A stretch of DNA of 64,000 bases, taken from Microbacterium sp. Marseille-Q6648. Its GTDB lineage: Bacteria > Actinomycetota > Actinomycetes > Actinomycetales > Microbacteriaceae. Position numbers and translations under genes: made by a program. Of this stretch, positions 33,772-43,514 are shown piece after piece. The notes under the pieces are model-generated. The model was not told the DNA's origin. It saw only the letters and a program-made list of their open reading frames with translations, and ran no database searches. Location of the stretch: NCBI RefSeq assembly GCF_943181415.1, contig NZ_CALPBZ010000001.1:186001-250000 (forward strand), given 5' to 3'. The first letter of the stretch is position 1. Each line of letters opens with the position of its first letter.

Positions 33772-35568
33772 ATGACCTCGGCCAGCACCCGAAGCCCCCG
33801 CCGTCGCACCGTCGTAGCCCTCGCCGTCGTCCTCGCGGTCCTCGCGGGCTTCATCGTCCGGCTCGTCGACATCCAGGTCGTCAACGCCGAGGAGCACATC
33901 GACGACTCGATGTCGCACGCCCTCGCCGGCTCGCGCACGCTGTACGGATCGCGCGGAACCATCGTCGACGCGCAGGGGCAGACCCTCGCGGGCAGCGTGC
34001 TCACCTACGACGGCGTGCTGGACCCGCTCAACATCACCGGGTACGAGGAGAAGGGCGGGTTCCCGCGCGAGGTCGACGGCGAGACCGTCCGCGTCCCGTG
34101 GGCGCAGGCCGCTTCCGAGATGGCCGAGATCACGGGGCAGGATGCCGCCTCCATCCGCCGCGGGGTCTCCGACTCGATCGCCGACAACCCCCAGTCGCAG
34201 TTCGCCTATCTGGCGCGCGGGCTGACCACCGAGCAGTACCGGGCACTCGTCGACATCGGCGCGCCCTACCTGACCTTCGACCAGCACCCCGCGCGCACAT
34301 ATCCGGATGGCGCGGTCGGGGGAAACCTCGTCGGCTTCATGGGCGCCGAGGGCGCTCTGGCCGGGCTCGAGCTCACCGAGGACTCGTGCCTGGCCGCCAC
34401 GGACGGCCGGGTCACCTACCAGCGGGGCAAGGACGGCGTCGTGATCCCCGGCACCGCGACCACCCAGCCCGCCACGGACGGCGGGACACTGCAGCTCACG
34501 GTCGACCGCGACCTGCAGTGGTACATGCAGCAGCTGATCGCCGAGCAGTCGCAGGCGATGCGCGCCCAGAGCGGCGCCATCCTCGTGGTCGAGACCAAGA
34601 CCGGCAAGATCCGCGCGGCCGCCGAGTACCCCTCGGTCGACCCCAACGACGTCCTCGCGACGGACGCCGACGACCGCGGCAGCCGCATCTTCGGCGGCTG
34701 GTTCGAACCCGGCTCCACCTTCAAGGCCCTCACCGCCGCGACGGTCATCGACGCGGGGGGCCAGACCCCGGCATCCACCGTCGTCGCCTCGAGCACCGAG
34801 ACCTTCCCCAACGGAGCGTTCGTCCGGGACTCGTTCGTCCACCCCGCCCTGGAGTACACCCTGACCGGGGTGCTCATCGACTCGTCCAACGCCGGCATCT
34901 CGAAGTTCAGCGAGACGGTGAGCCCGGCGACCCGTTACGACTACCTGAAGAAGTTCGGCATCGGCGAGGGCAGCGCCGTGGGCTTCCAGGGCGAGCAGTC
35001 CGGTCTCGTCTACCCCGCCGAGCGCTGGGACAATCAGACGACCTACAACACCGCGTACGGTCAGGGCCTCACCACGACGATGCCCGAGCTCGCCGGCGCA
35101 TACACGGCCATCGCCAACGGCGGGGTGCGCATGCCGCTGTCCCTGGTCGAGGCGTGCACGCTGCCCGACGGCACCGTCGTCGAACCGGACCTCCCCGAGC
35201 CCACCCGGGTGGTCAGCGAGAAGACCTCCGCCCAGATGCGCGGCATCCTCGAGAACGTCTTCCTGCAGGCCACGTACGCCGACGCCGTCGAGATCCCCGG
35301 CTACCGCGTCGCCGGCAAGACGGGCACCGGCGAGAAGTCCAACGGACAGGGCGGCTACAAGGCCGGGGCGTACTACACCACGATGATCGGCTTCGCCCCG
35401 GCCGACGACCCCGAGTACCTCGTCGTCGTCACGCTGGACGAGCCGACGAAGGTAAAGTCGTCTGCGGCCAATGCGACCGCGTTCCAGCAGGCCATGACCC
35501 AGGTGCTGAAGACCTACCGCGTCATGCCCGCCACGACGGCGCCCAAGGAGCTCCCCAAGTTCGGGTGA
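33772..35568 (+). CDS. ftsI: Division-specific transpeptidase (penicillin-binding protein, FtsI)
   Basis: A 598-residue class B penicillin-binding protein. It has an N-terminal membrane helix (VVALAVVLAVLAGFIVRLVDIQ), a dimerisation region, and a transpeptidase domain with all three active-site motifs: S315TFK, S371SN and K516TG. It cross-links septal peptidoglycan and is the target of beta-lactams. In most actinobacteria murE follows; here murF starts only 25 bp after the stop codon. Confidence 0.96.
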   Translation: MTSASTRSPRRRTVVALAVVLAVLAGFIVRLVDIQVVNAEEHIDDSMSHALAGSRTLYGSRGTIVDAQGQTLAGSVLTYDGVLDPLNITGYEEKGGFPREVDGETVRVPWAQAASEMAEITGQDAASIRRGVSDSIADNPQSQFAYLARGLTTEQYRALVDIGAPYLTFDQHPARTYPDGAVGGNLVGFMGAEGALAGLELTEDSCLAATDGRVTYQRGKDGVVIPGTATTQPATDGGTLQLTVDRDLQWYMQQLIAEQSQAMRAQSGAILVVETKTGKIRAAAEYPSVDPNDVLATDADDRGSRIFGGWFEPGSTFKALTAATVIDAGGQTPASTVVASSTETFPNGAFVRDSFVHPALEYTLTGVLIDSSNAGISKFSETVSPATRYDYLKKFGIGEGSAVGFQGEQSGLVYPAERWDNQTTYNTAYGQGLTTTMPELAGAYTAIANGGVRMPLSLVEACTLPDGTVVEPDLPEPTRVVSEKTSAQMRGILENVFLQATYADAVEIPGYRVAGKTGTGEKSNGQGGYKAGAYYTTMIGFAPADDPEYLVVVTLDEPTKVKSSAANATAFQQAMTQVLKTYRVMPATTAPKELPKFG

Positions 35569-35593
35569 GCACCTGGATCAGGCCGGAGAGAAC

Positions 35594-37024
35594 ATGATCG
35601 CCCTCACTCTTGCACAGCTCGCCGACGCCGTTTCAGGACGGCTGCGCCCGGCCGGCGGCGACGGACCCGACACGGTCGTGTCGGGAACCGTCGACACCGA
35701 CTCCCGCCTCATCGGCCCGGGTGACGTCTTCGTCGCCAAGCCCGGAGAGACCACCGACGGGCATGAATTCGTGGATGCCGCGGCCGCCGCCGGAGCCGCG
35801 GTGGCGCTCGTGGAGCGCCCCGTCGCGGCGGCCGTTTCGCAGATCGTCGTGGCCGATGCGGTGGCCGCACTGTCCGACCTCGCCCGCGAGGTGGTGCGGC
35901 GCGTGCGCGAGCACGGCGCGCGAAACGAGCACGGCGCCCTGCGCGTGATCGGGATCACCGGCTCCAACGGCAAGACCACGACCAAGAACCTGCTCGCCCG
36001 CATCCTCGAGGACGAGGGCGAGACCGTCTCGCCCAAGGCGTCGTTCAACAACGAGGTCGGCGCTCCGCTGACGATGCTTCGGGTCAGCGATCACACGCGC
36101 TACCTCGTCAGCGAGTTCGGCGCCAGCGCACCCGGCGAGATCGCGCGGCTGGCAGGACTCGTCGACCCCGACGTCGGCATCGTGCTGATGGTGGGCATGG
36201 CCCACGCAGGCGGGTTCGGCGGCATCGAGGCGACGCTCGCGGCCAAGTCCGAGCTGATCCGCGCGGTCCGGCCCGGGGGGCTCGCGGTGCTCAATGCCGA
36301 CGACGCGCGCGTGGCGACGATGGCCGCGATCGCCGCCGAGCGCGGCGCCGAGGTCCGCTGGTTCGGCCGCGGGCCCGAAGCCGACGTCCGCGCGGACGAC
36401 GTCGAGGTGACCGCCGACGGCACGACGTTCACCGTGCACGCCGACGACGACACGGCGACGCTGCGCCTGCGGGTCCTCGGCGAGCATCACGTCATGAACG
36501 CCCTCGCTGCGATCGCCGCCGCCACGGCGCTCGGCGTGTCGCTCGCCGATTGCGTGGCCCGACTCGAGACGGTCGAGATCGCCGAACGCTGGCGGATGCA
36601 GCCCCTCGGCTCCGATCGCGTCCGGATCATCAACGACGCCTACAACGCCAGCCCCGACTCGATGGCCGCGGCGCTGCGCACCCTCGCCCAGATCACCCGG
36701 CCGGGCGAGCGCACCGTCGCCGTGCTCGGCGCCATGAGCGAGCTGGGGGAGTATGCCGAGGAGGAGCACGACCGCATCGGCCTGCTCGCCGTGCGCCTCG
36801 GCATCCAGCGCATCGTGATCGTCGGGCCCGAGGCCCGCCGGATGTTCCTCGAGGCCGTCGCGCAGGGCTCCTGGGACGGCGAGGCGGTGTTCTTCGCCAC
36901 CGCCGACGAGGCGTTCGACTACCTGCAGGGCGAGCTCCGGGACGGGGATCGCGTGCTGGTCAAGTCGTCGAACTCCGCCGGTCTGCGGTTCCTGGGCGAT
37001 CGTCTGGGAGAATCGTTCTCGTGA
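35594..37024 (+). CDS. murF: UDP-N-acetylmuramoyl-tripeptide-D-alanyl-D-alanine ligase
   Basis: A 476-residue Mur ligase from ATG 35594, with GGAGAG upstream. It has the ATP loop GITGSNGKTTTKNLLARIL, and the central domain with INDAYNASPDSM, which is typical for MurF rather than MurE. It adds D-Ala-D-Ala to the UDP-muramoyl tripeptide. The last 4 bp overlap the mraY start (GTGA). No second Mur ligase of the MurE type is found before it. Confidence 0.95.
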   Translation: MIALTLAQLADAVSGRLRPAGGDGPDTVVSGTVDTDSRLIGPGDVFVAKPGETTDGHEFVDAAAAAGAAVALVERPVAAAVSQIVVADAVAALSDLAREVVRRVREHGARNEHGALRVIGITGSNGKTTTKNLLARILEDEGETVSPKASFNNEVGAPLTMLRVSDHTRYLVSEFGASAPGEIARLAGLVDPDVGIVLMVGMAHAGGFGGIEATLAAKSELIRAVRPGGLAVLNADDARVATMAAIAAERGAEVRWFGRGPEADVRADDVEVTADGTTFTVHADDDTATLRLRVLGEHHVMNALAAIAAATALGVSLADCVARLETVEIAERWRMQPLGSDRVRIINDAYNASPDSMAAALRTLAQITRPGERTVAVLGAMSELGEYAEEEHDRIGLLAVRLGIQRIVIVGPEARRMFLEAVAQGSWDGEAVFFATADEAFDYLQGELRDGDRVLVKSSNSAGLRFLGDRLGESFS

Positions 37025-38133
37025 GATCCCTTCTGACGTCCGCGGCGATCTCGCTGGCCTTCACCCTCTTCCTCACCCCCGTCTTCCTGCGGCTGTTCCG
37101 TTCGTGGGGCTGGGGCCAGGTCATCCGCACGCCCGAGAACATCTACAACCCGAGCCACGGCGCCAAGCGCGGCACGCCCACCATGGGCGGCACGATCTTC
37201 ATCGTCGGCACGATCGTCGGCTATCTCGTCGGCGCGTACACCGGCAACAACCCGCCGACCATCTCGGGCTGGCTCGTGGTGTGGATGATGGTGGGCTTCG
37301 GCGCGGTCGGCTTCATCGACGACTACATGAAGGTGCGCAGTCAGCGCAGCCTCGGCCTGTCGGGCTGGCGGAAAATCGTCGGGCAGATCCTCGTGGCCGT
37401 CCCGTTCGCCGTCGTCGCGCTGAACTTCCCCAACGCGTGGGGTCAGACCCCGGCATCCCCGTACATCTCGATCTTCCGCGACGTGCCGATGCTGTCGTTC
37501 ATGGCGCTCGGCCCGATCATCGGCTGGATCCTCTACATGACGTGGATCTCGTTCATCGGCGTCGCCTCGTCCAACTCGGTCAACGTCACCGACGGCCTCG
37601 ACGGACTGGCCGCCGGCGCGGGCATCTTCGTCGTGGGCGCCTATAGCCTCATCGCCTTCTGGCAGTTCAACCAGGCGTGCTGGGGCGGCGAGGCGCTCGC
37701 CCCGACGGTGCAGCCGGCCTGCTATGCGGTCCGCGACCCGTTCGATCTCGCGATCGTCTCGGCGGCATTCGTCGGCGCGCTCGTCGGATTCCTGTGGTGG
37801 AATGCGCCGAAGGCGAAGGTCTTCATGGGAGACGTCGGCTCGATGGCGATCGGCGGCGTGCTCGCCTCGATGGCGATCCTGACCCGCACCGAGCTGCTCA
37901 TGGTGCTCGTCGCGGGCGTCTACGTCATCGCCTCCGGCTCGGTCATCCTGCAGCGGCTGTACTTCAAGCTCACGCGCGGCAAGCGGCTCTTCCTGATGAG
38001 CCCGCTGCACCATCACCTCGAGATGCGCGGGTGGCAGGAGATCACGATCGTCGTGCGGATGTGGATCATCGCGGGCCTGCTCGCCGTCTCGGGCATCGGC
38101 TTCTTCTACGTCGAGTGGCTCATCGCCACATGA
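37021..38133 (+). CDS. mraY: Phospho-N-acetylmuramoyl-pentapeptide-transferase
   Basis: A 370-residue protein with about ten membrane helices, from GTG 37021. MraY motifs are clear: GTPTMGG, GFIDDYMKV (Mg site), NVTDGLDGLAAG, and FMGDVGSMAIGG, and the C-terminal PLHHHLEMRGW. It makes lipid I by moving phospho-MurNAc-pentapeptide onto undecaprenyl phosphate at the inner membrane face. It overlaps murF and murD by 4 bp each. Confidence 0.97.
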   Translation: MRSLLTSAAISLAFTLFLTPVFLRLFRSWGWGQVIRTPENIYNPSHGAKRGTPTMGGTIFIVGTIVGYLVGAYTGNNPPTISGWLVVWMMVGFGAVGFIDDYMKVRSQRSLGLSGWRKIVGQILVAVPFAVVALNFPNAWGQTPASPYISIFRDVPMLSFMALGPIIGWILYMTWISFIGVASSNSVNVTDGLDGLAAGAGIFVVGAYSLIAFWQFNQACWGGEALAPTVQPACYAVRDPFDLAIVSAAFVGALVGFLWWNAPKAKVFMGDVGSMAIGGVLASMAILTRTELLMVLVAGVYVIASGSVILQRLYFKLTRGKRLFLMSPLHHHLEMRGWQEITIVVRMWIIAGLLAVSGIGFFYVEWLIAT

Positions 38134-39677
38134 GCGCGGCACGGCTGGACGCCCTCACGAGCTGGCACAGCGACTGGAAGGGCCTGCGCGTCGCGGTGCT
38201 CGGCCTGTCCGTCACGGGATTCGCCGTCGCCGACACGCTCATGGAGCTCGGTGCCGACGTCCTCGTGGTCACCGAGAAGGCCGACGAGGAGTACGAGCGC
38301 CTGCTGCCGGTCATCGGCGCGCGCCTGTGGACCGGGCCCCTCGCCGAGCCGCCCGCCGAGCTCGTCTCGTTCGAACCCGAGGTCGTCATCGCCTCGCCCG
38401 GCTTCGCGCCGACGCATCCGCTCATCATGTGGACGCAGGAGGCCGGCGTCGCGCTGTGGGGCGACGTCGAGCTCGCGTGGCGCGTGCGCGACAAGGTGCG
38501 CCGCGCCGACGGCTCGACCGCGCCGTGGCTGCTCGTCACCGGCACGAACGGCAAGACCACCACGACCCGCCTCGCCGCTTCGATGCTGGTCGCCGGGGGA
38601 CTGCGGGCGGCTCCCGTCGGGAACATCGGCACACCGGTGCTCGACGCCGTGCGCGACCCCGAGGGGTTCGACGCCCTCGTCGTCGAGCTCTCGAGCCACC
38701 AGCTGTGGTACCTCGGCAGGCAGACCGGCCCTCAGCCGCTCTCGCCCCACGCCGCCGTCTGCCTGAATCTCGCCGACGACCACCTCGAGTGGCACGGATC
38801 GGCCGATGCCTACCGCGACGCCAAAGCGCACGTCTACGACAACACCCGCGTCGCGTGCGTCTACAACAAAGCGGATGCCGCGACGCGCCGCATGGTGGAG
38901 GACGCAGAGGTGGTCGAGGGCGCCCGGGCGGTGGGCTTCGACCTGGGCGTGCCCGGCCCGAGCGACCTCGGCGTCGTCGACGGGATCCTCGTCGACCGTG
39001 CGTTCCTGGAGGACCGCCGCACCAGCGCGCTCGAGCTCACCACCGTCGAGGAGCTGCAGGAGCTCGGTCTCGGCGCTCCGCACATCGCGGCGAACATCCT
39101 CGCCGCGGCGGCCCTCGCACGGTCGCTCGACATCGCGCCCGCCGCCGTCCGCGACGCGCTGCGCGGCTTCCGGCTCGACCCGCACCGCATCGAGGTCGTC
39201 GCGCGCCACGACGGTGTGACGTGGGTCGATGACTCCAAGGCCACCAACCCCCACGCGGCATCGTCCTCCCTCGCCGCGTACCCGGGCGCGGTGTGGATCG
39301 TCGGAGGGCTCCTCAAAGGGGTGGACATCTCGGACCTGGTCGCCCGGCGCGGAGCCGCGGTGTCGGCCGCGGTGATCATCGGCGAGGACCGCGCGCCCGT
39401 CGTGGCCGCGTTCGAGCGACACGCGCCGGCGGTGCCGGTGTTCGAGGTCGACTCCGCCGAGACTGAAGACGTCATGGCGCGGGTCGTCGAGATCGCGGCC
39501 GGAGTCGCCCGTGACGGGGACGTGGTTCTGCTCGCCCCCGCCGCGGCGTCGTTCGACCAGTTCTCGTCCTACGCCGACCGCGGGCGGCGCTTCGCCGACG
39601 CGGTGAGACAGCGGATCGGAAGGGGCGGCGGTGACCACGACGCTTCCGCCGACCCGGCCGCCGGCCCAGCCCGCTGA
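38130..39677 (+). CDS. murD: UDP-N-acetylmuramoylalanine-D-glutamate ligase
   Basis: A 515-residue Mur ligase from ATG 38130. N-terminal Rossmann fold (LRVAVLGLSVTGFAVADTLMELGADVLVV), ATP loop VTGTNGKTTTTRLAASML, central LSSHQLWYL and NLADDHLEWHG, and the C-terminal DDSKATNPHAA. It adds D-Glu to UDP-MurNAc-Ala. It overlaps ftsW by 47 bp, an unusually long overlap in this cluster. Confidence 0.95.
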   Translation: MSAARLDALTSWHSDWKGLRVAVLGLSVTGFAVADTLMELGADVLVVTEKADEEYERLLPVIGARLWTGPLAEPPAELVSFEPEVVIASPGFAPTHPLIMWTQEAGVALWGDVELAWRVRDKVRRADGSTAPWLLVTGTNGKTTTTRLAASMLVAGGLRAAPVGNIGTPVLDAVRDPEGFDALVVELSSHQLWYLGRQTGPQPLSPHAAVCLNLADDHLEWHGSADAYRDAKAHVYDNTRVACVYNKADAATRRMVEDAEVVEGARAVGFDLGVPGPSDLGVVDGILVDRAFLEDRRTSALELTTVEELQELGLGAPHIAANILAAAALARSLDIAPAAVRDALRGFRLDPHRIEVVARHDGVTWVDDSKATNPHAASSSLAAYPGAVWIVGGLLKGVDISDLVARRGAAVSAAVIIGEDRAPVVAAFERHAPAVPVFEVDSAETEDVMARVVEIAAGVARDGDVVLLAPAAASFDQFSSYADRGRRFADAVRQRIGRGGGDHDASADPAAGPAR

Positions 39678-40881
39678 CGGCGAGGACCCTCGCGGGCTCG
39701 CCGCCCGCGTCTCGCTCGGCCGTGTGTTCGCGCCGGTCCCCAGCGAGTTCCTGCTGATCGCGTCCACCGCGCTCCTGCTCACCGGCTTCGGCCTGGTCAT
39801 GGTCCTCTCGGCCACGAGCGCCATCGCCACCGCCGCCGGGCAGCCCGCGTGGGACGCGATGGTCAAGCAGGGCGTGTTCGCCCTGCTCGGCATCCCGATC
39901 ATGTTCATCGCCAGCCGGTTCCCGGTGAAGTTCTTCAAGCGGATCGCCTGGCCTGCGCTCATCGGCGCCGTGATCTTCCAGCTGCTGGTCTTCACCCCGC
40001 TGGGCGTCACGGCCAACGGAAACCGCAACTGGATCATGATCGCGGGCCTGCAGGCCCAGCCCGCGGAGTTCCTCAAGCTGGCGCTGGCACTGTGGCTGGG
40101 CTTCGTCCTCTTCCGCAAACGGTCGCTGCTGACGAAGTGGCAGCACGTGTTCATCCCCGTCGTGCCCGTCGCCGGTCTCGTCATCGCCACCGTCCTGGCA
40201 GGCTCCGACCTCGGCACCGCCATGGTGCTGTTCCTCATCGTCCTCGGAGCGCTGTTCTTCTCCGGCGTGCGGCTCCGGCTGTTCGCCCTGCCGGCGCTGC
40301 TCGTGCTCGGCGCGGTCGCCGCCCTCGCGGTCACCAGCCCCGACCGCATGCGCCGCATCATGAGCTTCCTCAACCCCGACTGCCTCGCCGACTACTACGG
40401 CGACTGCTACCAGCCCCTCCACGGCATCTGGGGCCTCGCCGGCGGCGGCATCTTCGGGCTGGGGCTGGGCAACTCGAAAGAGAAGTACGACTGGCTGCCG
40501 GCAGCCGCCAACGACTACATTTTCGCGATCGTCGGCGAAGAGCTCGGTCTCATCGGCTGCGTCGTCGTGCTCGCCCTCTTCGCCCTCTTCGCGGTCGGTG
40601 CCTTCCACGTCATCCGCAAGACCGACGACCCGTTCGTCCGCATCGTCTCGGGCGCCATCACCGTCTGGATCGTCGGCCAGGCGCTCATCAACATCGGCGT
40701 CGTGCTGCGGGTCTTCCCCGTGCTCGGCGTGCCCTTGCCGTTCATGTCGCAGGGCGGCACGTCACTGCTGTCGGTGCTCATCGCGTGCGGTGTGCTGCTC
40801 GCGTTCGCGCGCTCCCTGCCCGTGCGTCGTCCGCTGCCGCCGGCCCGCCCGACGCCGGTCCGCGCGCGCCCGACCCGGTAA
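39631..40881 (+). CDS. ftsW: Division-specific SEDS glycosyltransferase FtsW
   Basis: A 416-residue SEDS-family membrane protein with about ten helices. Family motifs: GGNRNWI-like NGNRNWIMIAGLQAQPAEFLKLALALW, GSDLGTAMVL, and the conserved WLPAAANDYIFAIVGEELGLIG and PFMSQGGTS. It polymerises lipid II at the septum together with FtsI. The start at GTG 39631 lies inside the end of murD (47-bp overlap); a later start would cut only the soluble tail. Confidence 0.94.
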   Translation: MTTTLPPTRPPAQPADGEDPRGLAARVSLGRVFAPVPSEFLLIASTALLLTGFGLVMVLSATSAIATAAGQPAWDAMVKQGVFALLGIPIMFIASRFPVKFFKRIAWPALIGAVIFQLLVFTPLGVTANGNRNWIMIAGLQAQPAEFLKLALALWLGFVLFRKRSLLTKWQHVFIPVVPVAGLVIATVLAGSDLGTAMVLFLIVLGALFFSGVRLRLFALPALLVLGAVAALAVTSPDRMRRIMSFLNPDCLADYYGDCYQPLHGIWGLAGGGIFGLGLGNSKEKYDWLPAAANDYIFAIVGEELGLIGCVVVLALFALFAVGAFHVIRKTDDPFVRIVSGAITVWIVGQALINIGVVLRVFPVLGVPLPFMSQGGTSLLSVLIACGVLLAFARSLPVRRPLPPARPTPVRARPTR

Positions 40882-40884
40882 CCT
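40879..40884 (+). promoter_or_regulatory. TAACCT box 7 bp before murG
   Basis: TAACCT overlaps the ftsW stop codon and is followed by 7 bp and the GTG start of murG. It fits the TANNNT leaderless pattern seen elsewhere here and may be an internal promoter in the dcw operon. There is no other strong ribosome site for murG. Confidence 0.35.
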
Positions 40885-40891
40885 CGCCTGG

Positions 40892-41977
40892 GTGACGACG
40901 TACCTTCTGGCCGGCGGAGGAACCGCCGGGCACGTGAATCCGCTGCTCGCCGTGGCCGACGCTCTGCGTGAGCGCGACCCCGATGCCACCGTGCTCGTCC
41001 TCGGCACCCGAGAGGGTCTCGAGGCCCGCCTGGTGCCCGAACGCGGCTACGAGTTGCTCTTCGTCGACAAGGTGCCCTTCCCGCGGCGCCCCGATCGGGC
41101 CGCGGTCGCCTTCCCTGCCCGCTTCAGCCGGGCGATCGCCCAGGTGCGCGCGCACCTGCGGGATCGTCACGTGGACGTCGTGGTCGGCTTCGGCGGCTAT
41201 GCGTCGGCACCCGCCTACGTCGCCGCCAACCGCGCGCGCATCCCCGTCGTCGTCCACGAGGCCAACGCGAAACCGGGCCTGGCGAACGTCCTCGGCGCGC
41301 GACGCGCTGCCGGGGTCGGCGTCGCCTTCCCCGGAACGCGGCTGGCGCGCTCCCACATGGTCGGGATGCCGCTGCGCCGCGAGATCGTCGACCTCGACCG
41401 AGCCGCACTCCGCGCGGAGGCGGCAGGGCACTTCGGGCTCGAGGCGGACCGGCCCACTCTTCTCGTCTTCGGCGGCTCGCTCGGCGCGCAGCGCCTCAAC
41501 GAGGCCTTCGGCGAGGGTCATGACGCGGCCTGGCGCGACGTGATCGAGGCCGGGTGGCAGCTCATCCACGTGACGGGGGAGCGCTCGACACTCGCCGACC
41601 CGGGCGCTGCGGGCTACGCCGTGCGACGGTACGTCGACCGCATGGACCTCGCCTTCGCGCTGGCAGACCTCATCGTCTCGCGCGCAGGAGCCGCCACCGT
41701 CTCGGAGATCAGCGCCCTCGGCATCCCCGCCGTGTACGTACCGTATGCGGTCGGCAACGGAGAGCAGGCGCTCAACGCCGCCGCCGCCGTCGCCGCGGGC
41801 GCCGCCCTGATCATCTCCGATGCCGAGTTCACCGGAGACCGCGTGCGCCGTGACGTCCTGCCGCTCCTGCGCGACGCCGAGCGTCGCACGGCGATGGCGG
41901 TCGCGGCGGCGACCGTCGGCACCCGCTCCGGCTCCGAGAACCTCATCGCGATGATCGATCACGCCGTCGCCCGCTGA
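40892..41977 (+). CDS. murG: UDP-GlcNAc:lipid I N-acetylglucosaminyltransferase
   Basis: A 361-residue GT28 enzyme from GTG 40892. N-terminal loop LLAGGGTAGHVNPLLAVADAL, then GFGGYASAPAY, HEANAKPGLAN, FGGSLGAQRLNE and the UDP-binding VSRAGAATVSEISALGIPAVYVPYAVGNGEQALNA. It converts lipid I to lipid II at the inner membrane face. The next gene, murC, begins 67 bp later with its own -10-like box. Confidence 0.96.
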   Translation: MTTYLLAGGGTAGHVNPLLAVADALRERDPDATVLVLGTREGLEARLVPERGYELLFVDKVPFPRRPDRAAVAFPARFSRAIAQVRAHLRDRHVDVVVGFGGYASAPAYVAANRARIPVVVHEANAKPGLANVLGARRAAGVGVAFPGTRLARSHMVGMPLRREIVDLDRAALRAEAAGHFGLEADRPTLLVFGGSLGAQRLNEAFGEGHDAAWRDVIEAGWQLIHVTGERSTLADPGAAGYAVRRYVDRMDLAFALADLIVSRAGAATVSEISALGIPAVYVPYAVGNGEQALNAAAAVAAGAALIISDAEFTGDRVRRDVLPLLRDAERRTAMAVAAATVGTRSGSENLIAMIDHAVAR

Positions 41978-42029
41978 CCGGCCGCTCGCGCGACCAGCGC
42001 GCCGGGACCGCGCCCCCGGGTCGCCGATC

Positions 42030-42035
42030 TAGGAT
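42030..42035 (+). promoter_or_regulatory. -10-like box TAGGAT before murC
   Basis: TAGGAT is followed by 9 bp and the ATG of murC at 42045. The spacing is slightly longer than the 6-7 bp seen at other starts here, giving at most a 2-3-nt leader. It suggests an internal promoter. Confidence 0.4.
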
Positions 42036-42044
42036 TGACGGGCC

Positions 42045-43508
42045 ATGATCAGACCCGACCTCTCGCTGCCCATCCCCGCCGACATCACCGCTGCCCATTT
42101 CATCGGCATCGGCGGCTCGGGCATGTCGGGACTGGCCCGCATGTTCCTCGACCGGGGCATCCGGGTCTCGGGCTCCGACCGCGCGGACAGTGCGGCCCTG
42201 CGGGACCTCGCCGCGCGCGGCGCGACGGTGTTCGTCGGTCACGACGCCTCTCATCTTCCGGATGATGCCGACACCGTCGTGCACACCGGGGCGATCTGGC
42301 CGGAGAACCCCGAGTTCCTCCTCGCCAAGGAGCGCGGCCTCCACGTCATCCACCGATCGCAGGCGCTGCACTGGCTCATCGGAGGTCGTCGCCTGGTCGC
42401 CGTCGCCGGAGCCCACGGCAAGACGACCTCGACCGGCATGATCGTCACCGCGCTGCGGGACCTCGGCGAGGAGCCCACGTTCGTCAACGGCGGCGTCATC
42501 GCCCAGCTGGGAACGTCCAGCGGCACGGGCTCGGACGACCTGTTCGTCATCGAGGCCGACGAGTCGGACGGAACCTTCCTGCTGTACGACACCTCGATCG
42601 CCCTCATCACGAACGTGGACCCCGACCACCTCGACCACTGGGGAACGCGCGAGGCGTTCTACGACGCCTTCGTCCGCTTCGCCGATGAGGCCCGCGAAGC
42701 GGTGGTGATCTCATCCGACGACCCCGGCGCCCGTCGCGTGGCCGCCGCCCTCTCGCACCGCAACGTCGTGAGCTTCGGCGAGGCGCCAGAGGCGGATGTG
42801 CGCGTCACCGACATCGCCACCGACGGGCCGGTGTCCTTCACCATCGTCCACGGCGGCTCGTCGGTCGAGGGGCGGCTTCCGGTCCCCGGCCGCCACAACG
42901 CCGTCAACGCGGCCGGGGCCGTCGCGGTCCTGGTCACCCTCGGCCACGGCCTCGAGGCCGCGGTGCGCGCCGTCGAGGGCTTCGCCGGAACCATCCGCCG
43001 CTTCGAGCTGCACGGTGTCGAGCGCGGGGTCAGTGTGTACGACGACTACGCCCATCACCCCACCGAGGTGGCCGCGGCCCTCTCCGCCGCGCGGACGGTG
43101 GTCGGCGACGGACGCATCATCGCCCTCCACCAGCCCCACACCTACTCGCGCACGCAGGAGATGTTCCGCGAGTTCGCCGACGTGCTCGAGCAGCACGCCG
43201 ACCACACCGTCGTGCTCGACGTCTACGGTGCGCGCGAGGATCCCATCCCCGGAGTCACCGGCGAACTGGTCAGCGATGCGTTCCAGGATCCCGGCCACGT
43301 CCACTTCGTCGCCGATTGGCAGGCGGCGGCCGACTACACCGCCGAAGTCGCCCGACCCGGCGACTACGTCATCACCCTCGGCTGCGGCAACGTCTACCAG
43401 ATCATCCCGCAGGTCCTGCAGGCCCTCACCCTTCACGGGCCGGGCGCTGCGGGAGGCTCCGCGTCCGCCGTCTCGGACGACTCGGCCGCGCACGGCGCGG
43501 GGGAGTAG
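42045..43508 (+). CDS. murC: UDP-N-acetylmuramate-L-alanine ligase
   Basis: A 487-residue Mur ligase. N-terminal [20 protein letters not shown] is the MurC-specific Rossmann start; ATP loop [28 protein letters not shown]; and the C-terminal [14 protein letters not shown] and HQPHTYSRT. It adds L-Ala to UDP-MurNAc, the first peptide step. Its stop is 6 bp before ftsQ. Confidence 0.96.
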   Translation: MIRPDLSLPIPADITAAHFIGIGGSGMSGLARMFLDRGIRVSGSDRADSAALRDLAARGATVFVGHDASHLPDDADTVVHTGAIWPENPEFLLAKERGLHVIHRSQALHWLIGGRRLVAVAGAHGKTTSTGMIVTALRDLGEEPTFVNGGVIAQLGTSSGTGSDDLFVIEADESDGTFLLYDTSIALITNVDPDHLDHWGTREAFYDAFVRFADEAREAVVISSDDPGARRVAAALSHRNVVSFGEAPEADVRVTDIATDGPVSFTIVHGGSSVEGRLPVPGRHNAVNAAGAVAVLVTLGHGLEAAVRAVEGFAGTIRRFELHGVERGVSVYDDYAHHPTEVAAALSAARTVVGDGRIIALHQPHTYSRTQEMFREFADVLEQHADHTVVLDVYGAREDPIPGVTGELVSDAFQDPGHVHFVADWQAAADYTAEVARPGDYVITLGCGNVYQIIPQVLQALTLHGPGAAGGSASAVSDDSAAHGAGE

Positions 43509-43514
43509 CACTCC

